From Fulvimarina manganoxydans (GTDB lineage Bacteria > Pseudomonadota > Alphaproteobacteria > Rhizobiales > Rhizobiaceae), in assembly GCF_900176465.1 (NCBI RefSeq), contig NZ_FWXR01000028.1:1-55095 (forward strand): a stretch of DNA of 55,095 bases, given 5' to 3'. The translations under genes were made by a program, and so were the position numbers. The notes under the pieces were generated by a model. The model worked only from the letters and a program-made list of their open reading frames with translations, was not told where the DNA came from and searched no databases. Numbering within the stretch: the first letter of the stretch is position 1; each line of letters opens with the position of its first letter. This document shows positions 33,661 to 41,467 of this stretch, one piece after another.

Positions 33661-34877
33661 GAACAGGACTCCGCGACCGGGCTCTCCTCGCCTGCCGGCT
33701 CAGGCGGACGCGACAGGAACCGTTCCAGCCGATCAAGCCCCGCTTCGAGATTGGCCTGCGAATAGGCGAAGGACAGCCGCAAATGGCCGGGAAGCCCGAA
33801 GGCCCGGCCCGGCACCAGCGCGAGGCCTTGCGTCTCGAGCAGCGACGTACAGAATTCCGCGCAGGTCGCAAGGCCCTTGGCGGCCATCGCGCCGGTCACG
33901 TCGGGAAACACGTAGAAGGCGCCATCCGGCACCGGGCAGGTGATGCCCGGCATGGCGTTCAGCCGCGAGACGACGAGATCGCGGCGATCCCGCAGGATGG
34001 CGAGACGTTCGGCGAGAAGCTCCTGCGGACCCGAGAGCGCCGCGACGGCCGCCGCCTGGGAGATCGAGGAGGCGCCGGAGGTGATCTGACCCTGCACCGC
34101 ACCGAGGGCGGCAATCATGTCGGTCGGGCCGATGCCCCAGCCGATGCGCCAGCCGGTCATCGCATAGGCTTTGGAGACGCCGTTGACGATCAGCATGCGA
34201 TCGGACAGCTCGGGCACGACCTCGCGCATCGACGCGAAATCGGTGAAGCTCAAATGATCGTAGATCTCGTCGACCAGCACCATCACATGGGGATGGCGCT
34301 TAAGAACGCCCGCCAGCGCGCGCAGCTCGTCGCGCGAATAGATCGCCCCGGTGGGGTTGGAGGGCGAGTTGAGCATCACCCAGCGCGTGCGCGGGGTAAT
34401 CGCGGCGTCCAGCCGTTCGGGCGTGATGCGAAAGCCCGCCTCCATGGTGCAGGGAACGACGACGGGATTACCGCCGGCCAGCGCCACGATGTCGGAATAG
34501 CTCGTCCAGTAGGGCGCCGGCATGACCACTTCGTCGCCGGGATCGAGGCTTGCGAGCATCGCATTGGCGAGCACCTGCTTGGCGCCGGTCGAGACGATGA
34601 CATTCGCCCGGCCGACACCATTCTGGCTGGCGATGAGGTCGCGCAGTTCGGGCGTTCCGAGGGTCGCGGGATATTTCGTGCGGCCCGCGAGCGCCGCCTG
34701 ATGGGCGGCTTCGACCACATGGGGCGGCGTCGGGAAATCGGGTTCGCCCGTCGACAGTGCGACGATGTCGGCGCCCTCCGCCCGGAGCGAAGCCGCCCGC
34801 TCGGTGATCTGGACGATCTCGGAAATCTCCAGGGAGGCGATGCGCGCTGATCGTCTGAACGCTTGCGATGCTGTCAT
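33657..34877 (-). CDS. class I/II aminotransferase, possible 2-aminoadipate aminotransferase
   Basis: 406 residues, PLP fold type I. STGEPDFPTPPHV near residue 42, SPSNPTGAIYSRDEL near 171, VDEIYDHLSF near 202, and the PLP-binding Lys236 in VSKAYAMTGWRIGWGIG. This is the aspartate aminotransferase Ib subgroup, which covers several amino donors. Between amaB (makes 2-aminoadipate) and hglS (uses 2-oxoadipate), the missing step is exactly a 2-aminoadipate transamination, so that role is inferred. It lies 123 bp downstream of amaB and is coupled to the FAD oxidoreductase gene that follows. Confidence 0.82.
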   Translation of the reverse strand: MTASQAFRRSARIASLEISEIVQITERAASLRAEGADIVALSTGEPDFPTPPHVVEAAHQAALAGRTKYPATLGTPELRDLIASQNGVGRANVIVSTGAKQVLANAMLASLDPGDEVVMPAPYWTSYSDIVALAGGNPVVVPCTMEAGFRITPERLDAAITPRTRWVMLNSPSNPTGAIYSRDELRALAGVLKRHPHVMVLVDEIYDHLSFTDFASMREVVPELSDRMLIVNGVSKAYAMTGWRIGWGIGPTDMIAALGAVQGQITSGASSISQAAAVAALSGPQELLAERLAILRDRRDLVVSRLNAMPGITCPVPDGAFYVFPDVTGAMAAKGLATCAEFCTSLLETQGLALVPGRAFGLPGHLRLSFAYSQANLEAGLDRLERFLSRPPEPAGEESPVAESCS

Positions 34878-35000
34878 GCCGTCCTCCCCTAGCGATAATC
34901 AATGCCATGTCTTGAGAGGATCGGGCGACCTGTCGGCCGCCCGATCACGATGAGCCTTGGTAAGGCGCCGGACGAAGCCCACGCCTCACCCCTTCTCGCT

Positions 35001-36521
35001 TCAGCCGATATCGAAGCTGACGCCCTGGGCAAGGGGCAGTTCGCGCGAATAGTTGATGGTGTTGGTCGCGCGGCGCATATAGGCGCGCCAGGCGTCCGAT
35101 CCGCTCTCGCGGCCGCCGCCGGTCTCCTTCTCGCCGCCGAAAGCGCCGCCGATCTCGGCGCCGGACGTGCCGATATTCACATTGGCGATGCCGCAATCGG
35201 AGCCGCGCGCCGACAGGAAGGTCTCCATTTCGCGCAGATCGGTCGTGAAGATCGAGGAGGAGAGACCGCCGCCCACATCATTGTGCTGTTCGATCGCCTC
35301 GTCGAAGTCCGAATATTTCATCACATAGAGGATCGGCGCGAAGGTCTCGCGGGTCACCGGGCCGGTCTGGGACGGCATTTCGACGATGGCGGGCTTCACA
35401 TAATAGGCCGTATCCGGCCCCACATCCTGCCGCTCGCCGCCATGAACCGTGCCGCCCGCTTCCTTCGCCTCGTTAAGCGCCTCGACCATGCCGTCAAAGG
35501 CGGCCTTGTCGATGAGTGGTCCGACCAGCGCGTTCGTTTCCAGCGGATTGCCGACGCTGACCGAGGCATAGGCCTTCTTCAAAGCGGGCACGATCTGGTC
35601 GTAGATGCTTTCATGGACGAAGAGGCGGCGCGTCGTGGTGCAGCGCTGGCCGGCGGTGCCCATGGCGCCGAAGGCGACGGCGCGCAGCGTCATGTCGAGA
35701 TCGGCCGAGGGGCAGACGATGCCGGCATTGTTGCCGCCGAGTTCGAGGATCGAGCGGCCGAAACGTTCCGCGACCTTCGGCCCGACGATGCGGCCCATCC
35801 TTGTGGAGCCTGTGGCCGAGATCAGCGCGACCGCCTCGCTCGTCACCAGCGCTTCGCCGAGTTCCGGCCCGCCGACCAGCACTTGGCTGAGACCCTCGGG
35901 CGCATCCTCGCCGAAGCGGGCGAGGGCGCGCTCCAGCACGGCCTGACAGGCGAGGGCGGTGAGCGGGGTTTTCTCGGACGGCTTCCAGATCACCGGATCG
36001 CCGCAGACGAGCGCAAGGGCCGAGTTCCAGGCCCAGGGCGCGCAGGGGAAGTTGAAGGCGGTGATGATGCCGACGACACCCAGCGGATGCCAGGTTTCCA
36101 TCATCCGGTGGCCCGGACGCTCGGTAGCGATGGTGAGGCCGTAGAGCTGGCGCGAGAGGCCGACCGCGAAATCGCAGATGTCGATCATCTCCTGCACTTC
36201 GCCGAGACCTTCCGAGGGCGACTTGCCGGCCTCGATCGAGACCATCCGGCCGAGGTCTTCCTTCGACTTGCGCAGCTCCTCGCCGAACAGGCGAACGAGC
36301 TCGCCCCGGCGCGGCGCGGGCACCAGACGCCATTGGCGGAAGGCTTGCTTTGCGGTGCGGATCATCGCCTTTGCGTCATCGGCCGAATGGGTGGCGAGGC
36401 TCGCCACCGCTTCGCCGGTGAGCGGAGAGACGACCGTCAGGCTTCCTGCGTCGAGGGACGCGGTGACGCCGCAGGCTTCCATGGTGGCGCGGGTCGTGCT
36501 CGCGAGAGAATTCGTCGACAT
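35001..36521 (-). CDS. amaB: L-aminoadipate-semialdehyde / piperideine-6-carboxylate dehydrogenase (ALDH7)
   Basis: 506 residues, the length of ALDH7 (antiquitin) enzymes. Catalytic Glu260 (ILELGGNNAG) and Cys294 (GTAGQRCTTTRR) are present, as are FNFPCAPWAWNSALALVCGD and VIWKPSEKTPLTALACQ. The family-typical GGEKETGGGRESGSDAWRAY near the end includes residues that bind the alpha-amino-carboxylate. It oxidises 2-aminoadipate 6-semialdehyde, in equilibrium with piperideine-6-carboxylate, to 2-aminoadipate with NAD. The 26-bp gap to hglS implies cotranscription. Confidence 0.9.
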   Translation of the reverse strand: MSTNSLASTTRATMEACGVTASLDAGSLTVVSPLTGEAVASLATHSADDAKAMIRTAKQAFRQWRLVPAPRRGELVRLFGEELRKSKEDLGRMVSIEAGKSPSEGLGEVQEMIDICDFAVGLSRQLYGLTIATERPGHRMMETWHPLGVVGIITAFNFPCAPWAWNSALALVCGDPVIWKPSEKTPLTALACQAVLERALARFGEDAPEGLSQVLVGGPELGEALVTSEAVALISATGSTRMGRIVGPKVAERFGRSILELGGNNAGIVCPSADLDMTLRAVAFGAMGTAGQRCTTTRRLFVHESIYDQIVPALKKAYASVSVGNPLETNALVGPLIDKAAFDGMVEALNEAKEAGGTVHGGERQDVGPDTAYYVKPAIVEMPSQTGPVTRETFAPILYVMKYSDFDEAIEQHNDVGGGLSSSIFTTDLREMETFLSARGSDCGIANVNIGTSGAEIGGAFGGEKETGGGRESGSDAWRAYMRRATNTINYSRELPLAQGVSFDIG

Positions 36522-36547
36522 GATCGGGTCCTTTTCGTGAATTTCGT

Positions 36548-37927
36548 TCAGGCCGCGCGGCGCGAGAGTTCGGCGCGTGCGCGGGCGAGCGAGGCGGCTT
36601 CGGCCTCGGCGTAAAGCTGGTGAAGATCGGTGACGGGCGCCCCGAGATCGGCCTCGAAGCGTTCGCGGTTCGGATTGGCCGAATAGGATTTCGCCGCGCC
36701 GTCGCCGAGATTGGACTGGAAGATCCCCGCCGCCGAGACGGGCAGGAAATCCTCATAGGTGATCGGATCGGCCCGCAGCACGCCCGCCGCGACGAGATCG
36801 GCGGCACTGCCGCCAAGGTCGATGTCGCCCGCCCGGCCCGTCGGGGCATAGCGGAAATAGCCGAGCCCCTCGGTCCTGAGCGTCTCGAGATCGTCGGGGA
36901 ATTCGGCGAAGACTTGCGCAAGCGCAGCGTTGTATTCGCTTGCATTGGAGCCGTCGGCGGCGGGCGTCACGCGGGCGCGCGTCTCACTCAGAAGCCGGTC
37001 ATAGAGCGCCTGGCCCTTTGGCGTCAGTGCGAGGCCCCGCTGTTCGATCTCGCCGAAGCGGGCAGTGTGGCGGCCTTGCGAGTCCCCGTCTTCCAGAAAA
37101 GCGACCGGCTCTTCCAGCGCCTTGAACGAGGTCTGGCGCAACAGGATCGGAACGCGCCGCGAGGGCGGCCCCTCGACCACGGCCTTGGGCGTGATCCCTT
37201 CTTCGGGCATCCGGTCCTGAACCGTATCGATATCGAGGGTGCGGGGCGTTAGATGGTTGATGTGCGGGCCCTTGAAGGCAACCACGTCGGCCACGAGCCG
37301 GTGCGCGTCGTGCAGGCGGCGATAGAGGGCGGCGGTGACATTGGCCTCTTCGTGCCAGCGGAAGGTTTCGAGCGCCTCGTTGACGAAGGCCTCTGCATCG
37401 GCCTCGTCGAGACCGCCGGCTTGCTCGGCCTTTTCGATGAGTGCGAGGCAGCCGGGCGTGAAGATCTGCCGGGCGTCCAGCACCTTGGTTGCCTCGGCGC
37501 GAAGCGCTTCATCCTCGATGAGGTCGAGCCTGAGAAGCGAGGTGAAGACCCGGAACGGATTGGCGGAAAGGGAGGCGGGATCGACCGGGCGGAAGGCGGT
37601 GGAATGGACCGGCACGCCGGCGACCGACAGATCGTAATAGCCGACCGGAACCATGCCCATCACGGCAAAGAGCCGGCGCATGGTGGCGAGCTCGGCCGCC
37701 GTGCCGAGCCGGATGGCGCCGTGGCGCTCCTCATTGATGCGATCGAGTTCGTCCGTCGCCGCCAGCCGCTCCTTCTTAGCCGGATCAGCGGCGAGCGTCT
37801 CCGCGTTCACCGCCTCGACGAGGTTTGTCAGCGTTCCATAGGCCGGAACCTCGGTGCGATACATCGTCGACATGGCGCGGGCGAAGCGGGCGCGGATGCT
37901 ATCGGGCGAAAGCTGAGCATGGGTCAT
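36548..37927 (-). CDS. hglS: 2-oxoadipate dioxygenase/decarboxylase HglS (DUF1338)
   Basis: 459 residues, full length for the YdcJ/HglS family. The metal-site histidine in NEERHGAIRLGT (His69) and the KGPHINHLTPRTLDID segment with the second His are present, and GYYDLSVAGVPVHSTAFRP is typical. HglS is a vicinal-oxygen-chelate-like Fe(II) enzyme that converts 2-oxoadipate to D-2-hydroxyglutarate, known from P. putida lysine breakdown. First gene of the leftward operon hglS-amaB-aminotransferase-oxidase; the sequence of enzymes supports the assignment. The enzyme that would oxidise D-2-hydroxyglutarate is not in the window. Confidence 0.88.
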   Translation of the reverse strand: MTHAQLSPDSIRARFARAMSTMYRTEVPAYGTLTNLVEAVNAETLAADPAKKERLAATDELDRINEERHGAIRLGTAAELATMRRLFAVMGMVPVGYYDLSVAGVPVHSTAFRPVDPASLSANPFRVFTSLLRLDLIEDEALRAEATKVLDARQIFTPGCLALIEKAEQAGGLDEADAEAFVNEALETFRWHEEANVTAALYRRLHDAHRLVADVVAFKGPHINHLTPRTLDIDTVQDRMPEEGITPKAVVEGPPSRRVPILLRQTSFKALEEPVAFLEDGDSQGRHTARFGEIEQRGLALTPKGQALYDRLLSETRARVTPAADGSNASEYNAALAQVFAEFPDDLETLRTEGLGYFRYAPTGRAGDIDLGGSAADLVAAGVLRADPITYEDFLPVSAAGIFQSNLGDGAAKSYSANPNRERFEADLGAPVTDLHQLYAEAEAASLARARAELSRRAA

Positions 37928-38099
37928 CGAAACGGGATCGCTGGCTGTTCAAGGTCGGGGCGAGCCTAACGACCATCCGCGCCTTCGAGCCAGCGACGGA
38001 TCGGACTACCCCCATTCCCGGTGCGCATGGCAACCCGCCGCGACACGTCTTGACGATACTGCTAGAAGAGACTTTCCGACGGGGAGGACAGGAACCACC

Positions 38100-38999
38100 A
38101 TGCTCGAACGCCGCAATCTGCCGGACATGCGGATGCTGCAAACCTTCGAGGCCGCGGCGCGCCACGGCAATTTCACCCGTGCCGCCGACGAGCTCGCCCT
38201 GACCCAGAGCGCGGTCAGCCGTCAGGTCCGCGAGCTCGAAGCGCAGATCGGCATCGAGCTTTTCGACCGTGTTCCGGGCAAGGTCGTCGTCACGCGGGAA
38301 GGCGAACGGTTCTTGAAGGAGATCGAGCGTCTCTTGAGCATGGCAGAGACGACGATGCGCCATGCGCGGGCGACGGCGCCCGGCACGCAACTCCTTGCCA
38401 TCAACGCGCTTCCGACCTTCGCCGTCCGCTGGCTCCTGCCGCGTCTGCCGAAATATGTCTCGGACCATCCAGGAACGACCTTCGACCTGACCACGCGGCG
38501 GGACATCTTCGATTTTTCCAAAGTTCAATGCGATCTCGCCATCCATTACGGACAGCCCAACTGGCCGGGCGCGACCTGCACCTATCTATGCAGCGAGATC
38601 GTGCTTCCCGTCGCCGGCGGCGCCCTGTCGAAGGGGCGGCTCGACAAGCCGGAAGATCTTCAGGATGCGCCGAAAGTGCATGTGAGCGAGCGCCCGACCC
38701 TCTGGTCCGACTGGTTCACGGCCATGGGCCTGGACATTCCAAGTCCCCGAAACGGGCACTGGTTCGATCAGTTCTCCCTGACGATCGAGGCGGCCAAGGC
38801 CGGGCTCGGCTATGCCCTCCTGCCGCGCTATCTCATCGAAGCCGAATTGGCGTCCGGGGCGCTCAAGGTCGTGCTCGATTCCCCCCATTCGACCGAACAG
38901 GCCTATTACATCGTCACCCCCGAAGGACGCGGCGCCATCGCCGACGCCTTTCGCGCCTGGCTCCTCTCCCAAGTCAGCTTCAGGCCGCTTGCCTCGTAA
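38100..38999 (+). CDS. LysR-family regulator (GcvA-like), divergent from hglS
   Basis: 299 residues. N-terminal helix-turn-helix MLQTFEAAARHGNFTRAADE, then LTQSAVSRQVRELEAQIG; the effector domain has INALPTFAVRWLLPRLPKY, typical of the GcvA subgroup. ATG 38100 follows GGAGGACAGGAACCACC. It is 172 bp from the divergent hglS start, the usual position for a LysR activator of the adjacent operon; the effector is probably a lysine-pathway intermediate. I could not single out a clear T-N11-A site. Confidence 0.88.
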   Translation: MLERRNLPDMRMLQTFEAAARHGNFTRAADELALTQSAVSRQVRELEAQIGIELFDRVPGKVVVTREGERFLKEIERLLSMAETTMRHARATAPGTQLLAINALPTFAVRWLLPRLPKYVSDHPGTTFDLTTRRDIFDFSKVQCDLAIHYGQPNWPGATCTYLCSEIVLPVAGGALSKGRLDKPEDLQDAPKVHVSERPTLWSDWFTAMGLDIPSPRNGHWFDQFSLTIEAAKAGLGYALLPRYLIEAELASGALKVVLDSPHSTEQAYYIVTPEGRGAIADAFRAWLLSQVSFRPLAS

Positions 39000-39296
39000 A
39001 TGCCCGAGCCGTGCGCTCGCGGCGGGCTGTTTTCTAGGGCTGGGCGGGCGGCATTCATCCACTTCCAGAGGAAGTCTAGTCGGTCCCCGCGATGGAGACG
39101 ATGTGCCGCCATCCGACCCGATGGCAGCCAGCGATCTGTTTTTCCAGGCGGTGAGATCGCCTTCAGCGCGATCGTTTCCTGGCGCCGTCTCGAGACTCTT
39201 GCCGTGCTCAGGCGACCCGGACGTTCGCGAGAGCGAGGCGATCGAGTGCATTTCAGGGGCGTGACGGCAGGCGAATGGGCCGCCCCTTTAACTCTT

Positions 39297-40400
39297 TCAG
39301 CCTGTCAGACCAACTTGCGACGCGCTCGGATCATAGTATCGGCCGAAGCGATTGGCGAGAAAATCCGACAGGGCGATTTCTTCCTGCCGCACAAAGCCTC
39401 GCTGTGGAAGCCGCCCTTCGGCCAGAAGGTCGAGGACTCCGGTAACGCCCGCCGCGGTCGTGATCTGGATCGCGCTCATCAGCCGACCAGCAACGACCCC
39501 GGCATATATTTTATTGGCATATGTATCCTGCAGATAGCGTCCGTCTCGCCAGCCGCAAACGGTGACGAACACGACCACGACGTCCTGCATCGTCGTTGGC
39601 AGCGCATGCTCGAAGAGGTCCTTCAAGACGTCGCGCCGGTTCTTAAGGTTGAAGTCGTTCAGCAATGCCTTGATGATCGCCTGGTGACCTGGATAACGGA
39701 TCGTGCGGTAGTTCATCGTCCGCACCCGGCCCTCCAGCGTCTTGGCGAAGGTTCCCAGGCCGCCGGATGTGTTGAACGCCTCATAAGTCACGCCGTCGAG
39801 CGAGAATTCTTCGCGCTCTTCCATCGCAGGCACCGTGATGAGGCGTCCTTCCACGATCGCCTCACAGGGCTCGATATATTCGTTGATGAGCCCGTCCGTG
39901 CTCCAGGTGAGATTGTAGTTGAGAGCGTTGGACGGATATTGCGGCAGCGCGCCGACACGCATGCGCACCGAATCGAGGGTGTCGAAGCGGGCCGCGAGAT
40001 CATTAGCGACGATCGAAATGAAGCCGGGCGCAAGGCCGCATTGGGGAATGAAGGTGCTCTCGGCCCCTTCAGCCAAGGCCTCCACGATGCGCGTGGTCGC
40101 AACATCTTCGGTCAGGTCGAGATAGTGGACGCCGGCCAATCGCGCAGCCTCAGCTATCCGGCCCGTCAGATGGAAGGGAGCGGCCGAAAGCACCGCGAAG
40201 TGGCCACGCAAAGCCTCGACGACCGCGTCCTGATTGAGGATGTCGAGCGCCAGCGTGTCGATCGCCGGATGCTTGTCCAGTTTGGCGAGTTGCTCGGCGC
40301 TACGGTCCGCGACGCTTACGCGCCAGTCGCCCGTCGCCGCCAGCATCAGCGCGATCGCACCACCGATCTTACCGGCTCCAATCACCACGACGCTCTTCAT
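39297..40400 (-). CDS. saccharopine dehydrogenase-family enzyme, probable L-lysine 6-dehydrogenase
   Basis: 367 residues. Rossmann start VVVIGAGKIGGAIALMLAAT. The later conserved blocks NYNLTWSTDGLINEY, EAFNTSGGLGTFAK and MNYRTIRYPGHQAI correspond closely to those I recall in L-lysine 6-dehydrogenase of Geobacillus, which deaminates the lysine side chain to aminoadipate semialdehyde with NAD. That product is the substrate of AmaB encoded 2.8 kb away. A saccharopine dehydrogenase acting on saccharopine is the alternative, but no saccharopine-forming partner is nearby. Divergent from an Lrp regulator with a shared AT-rich control region. Confidence 0.75.
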   Translation of the reverse strand: MKSVVVIGAGKIGGAIALMLAATGDWRVSVADRSAEQLAKLDKHPAIDTLALDILNQDAVVEALRGHFAVLSAAPFHLTGRIAEAARLAGVHYLDLTEDVATTRIVEALAEGAESTFIPQCGLAPGFISIVANDLAARFDTLDSVRMRVGALPQYPSNALNYNLTWSTDGLINEYIEPCEAIVEGRLITVPAMEEREEFSLDGVTYEAFNTSGGLGTFAKTLEGRVRTMNYRTIRYPGHQAIIKALLNDFNLKNRRDVLKDLFEHALPTTMQDVVVVFVTVCGWRDGRYLQDTYANKIYAGVVAGRLMSAIQITTAAGVTGVLDLLAEGRLPQRGFVRQEEIALSDFLANRFGRYYDPSASQVGLTG

Positions 40401-40485
40401 GCCATTCTCCAGCTGTTTTGATCACATGAAGGCAGTATAAAGGCAGACTTTTCGGATCGTAGCGTCTTTTCGATCAGATCAGTGA

Positions 40486-40505
40486 GTTTGATTTAGCAAA
40501 TCAAC
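40486..40505. promoter_or_regulatory. Lrp-type operator candidate
   Basis: GTTTGATTTAGCAAATCAAC contains the perfect inverted repeat TGATTT-AGC-AAATCA with partial extension on both sides. It is in the AT-rich 132-bp gap between the lysine dehydrogenase-like gene and the divergent Lrp gene, 27 bp before the Lrp start. Confidence 0.55.
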
Positions 40506-40532
40506 GAGGCAATTAGACAAAGTGACGGTTTT

Positions 40533-40964
40533 ATGGAACTGACGGTCAAGGATCGGGAACTGCTTGCCGTGTTGAGCGAGGATGCGCGGCTCCCCGTCGC
40601 CGCTCTCGCCAAGCGCCTGGGCGTGTCGCGCAGCACCGCTCAGGCGCGGTTGGAACGGCTCGAGCGGATCGGGGTGATCGTCGGCTATGGCGTGCGCCTG
40701 TCCGACGCCTATGCATCCAGCCTCGTACGGGCGCAGATACTCATCACCCTCGCGCCCAAGGCGCTCGAGAAGGTGACCGAGGCGATCGGGCGGATCGAGG
40801 CGGTTACCGAATTGCACTCGATCAGCGGTGCCTTCGATCTCATCGCCATGGTCGCCTCGCCTTCGATCACCGAGCTCGACCGGCGAATCGACGAGATCGG
40901 TGCGATCGAGGGCGTCGAGCGCACCCTATCCTCCATCATACTGAGCACGCGGATCGCGCGATGA
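40533..40964 (+). CDS. Lrp/AsnC-family regulator
   Basis: 143 residues. Helix-turn-helix LSEDARLPVAALAKRLGVSR with STAQARLERLERIGVI, then a RAM ligand domain (ITELDRRIDEIGAIEGVERT). Lrp proteins that sit divergent to an amino acid catabolic gene usually sense that amino acid and activate the gene; lysine is the obvious candidate here. A palindrome at 40486-40505 is the likely binding site. Confidence 0.9.
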   Translation: MELTVKDRELLAVLSEDARLPVAALAKRLGVSRSTAQARLERLERIGVIVGYGVRLSDAYASSLVRAQILITLAPKALEKVTEAIGRIEAVTELHSISGAFDLIAMVASPSITELDRRIDEIGAIEGVERTLSSIILSTRIAR

Positions 40965-41467
40965 CGAGGTGATGGAGAGAACGAGCATGCGCCACTCGGG
41001 CACGCTTCATCGGCTGACCGTGGGGAGGAGGATACTTTAAATCGGAATAGGCTGATGACGAAGCGTTGCTTCGGCCCATCCGCGGCTCTGGCTATGCTCG
41101 ATGCGAGTTTTCAGGGAGCCGTATCATGACAAACATGTCCTTCGTCTCGCAGGTCGATGCGGCGACGAGGCGTGCCGGCCCATGCAAAGAGGAAAACACG
41201 GGCGAAACGTCTGATACGAACCACGAGCGAGAAACTCGGAGAAGAGCGTCTCGTCTTTCCGTAAACTGCGGACTATGCCGCCTCATGTCGCCAACTATAG
41301 GCTTTGGTATAGCGCGAGCGGCGCTTGAGCGCTTTAAAGATCCGTATCGCGAAGCGATCAAGCGAAATTCGTATGAGCGGAGGGCCGAACGAGAATCGAC
41401 GAAATGGGCCGATACTCGTCCGGCGATTTGGGAGCGGACCGCCGATCCTTATGGATCGCAGTTCGCT
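40965..41467. other. intergenic region with a family 2 repeat
   Basis: 503 bp between the convergent Lrp gene and the giant RTX protein gene. It contains the repeat at 41300-41378. No gene or terminator is convincing elsewhere. Confidence 0.4.
41300..41378 (+). repeat. dispersed intergenic repeat, family 2, copy 3
   Basis: AGCGCGAGCGGCGCTTGAGC, then GCTTTAAAGATCCGTATCGC and GAAGCGATCAAGCGAAATTC. Aligns with 19256-19355 without the leading hairpin, 90 bp beyond the 3' end of the RTX gene. Confidence 0.6.

Noticed and set aside
39000-40421. 473-residue rightward frame opposite the lysine dehydrogenase-like gene
   Set aside because: No family resemblance; the minus-strand gene has a Rossmann motif and conserved blocks.
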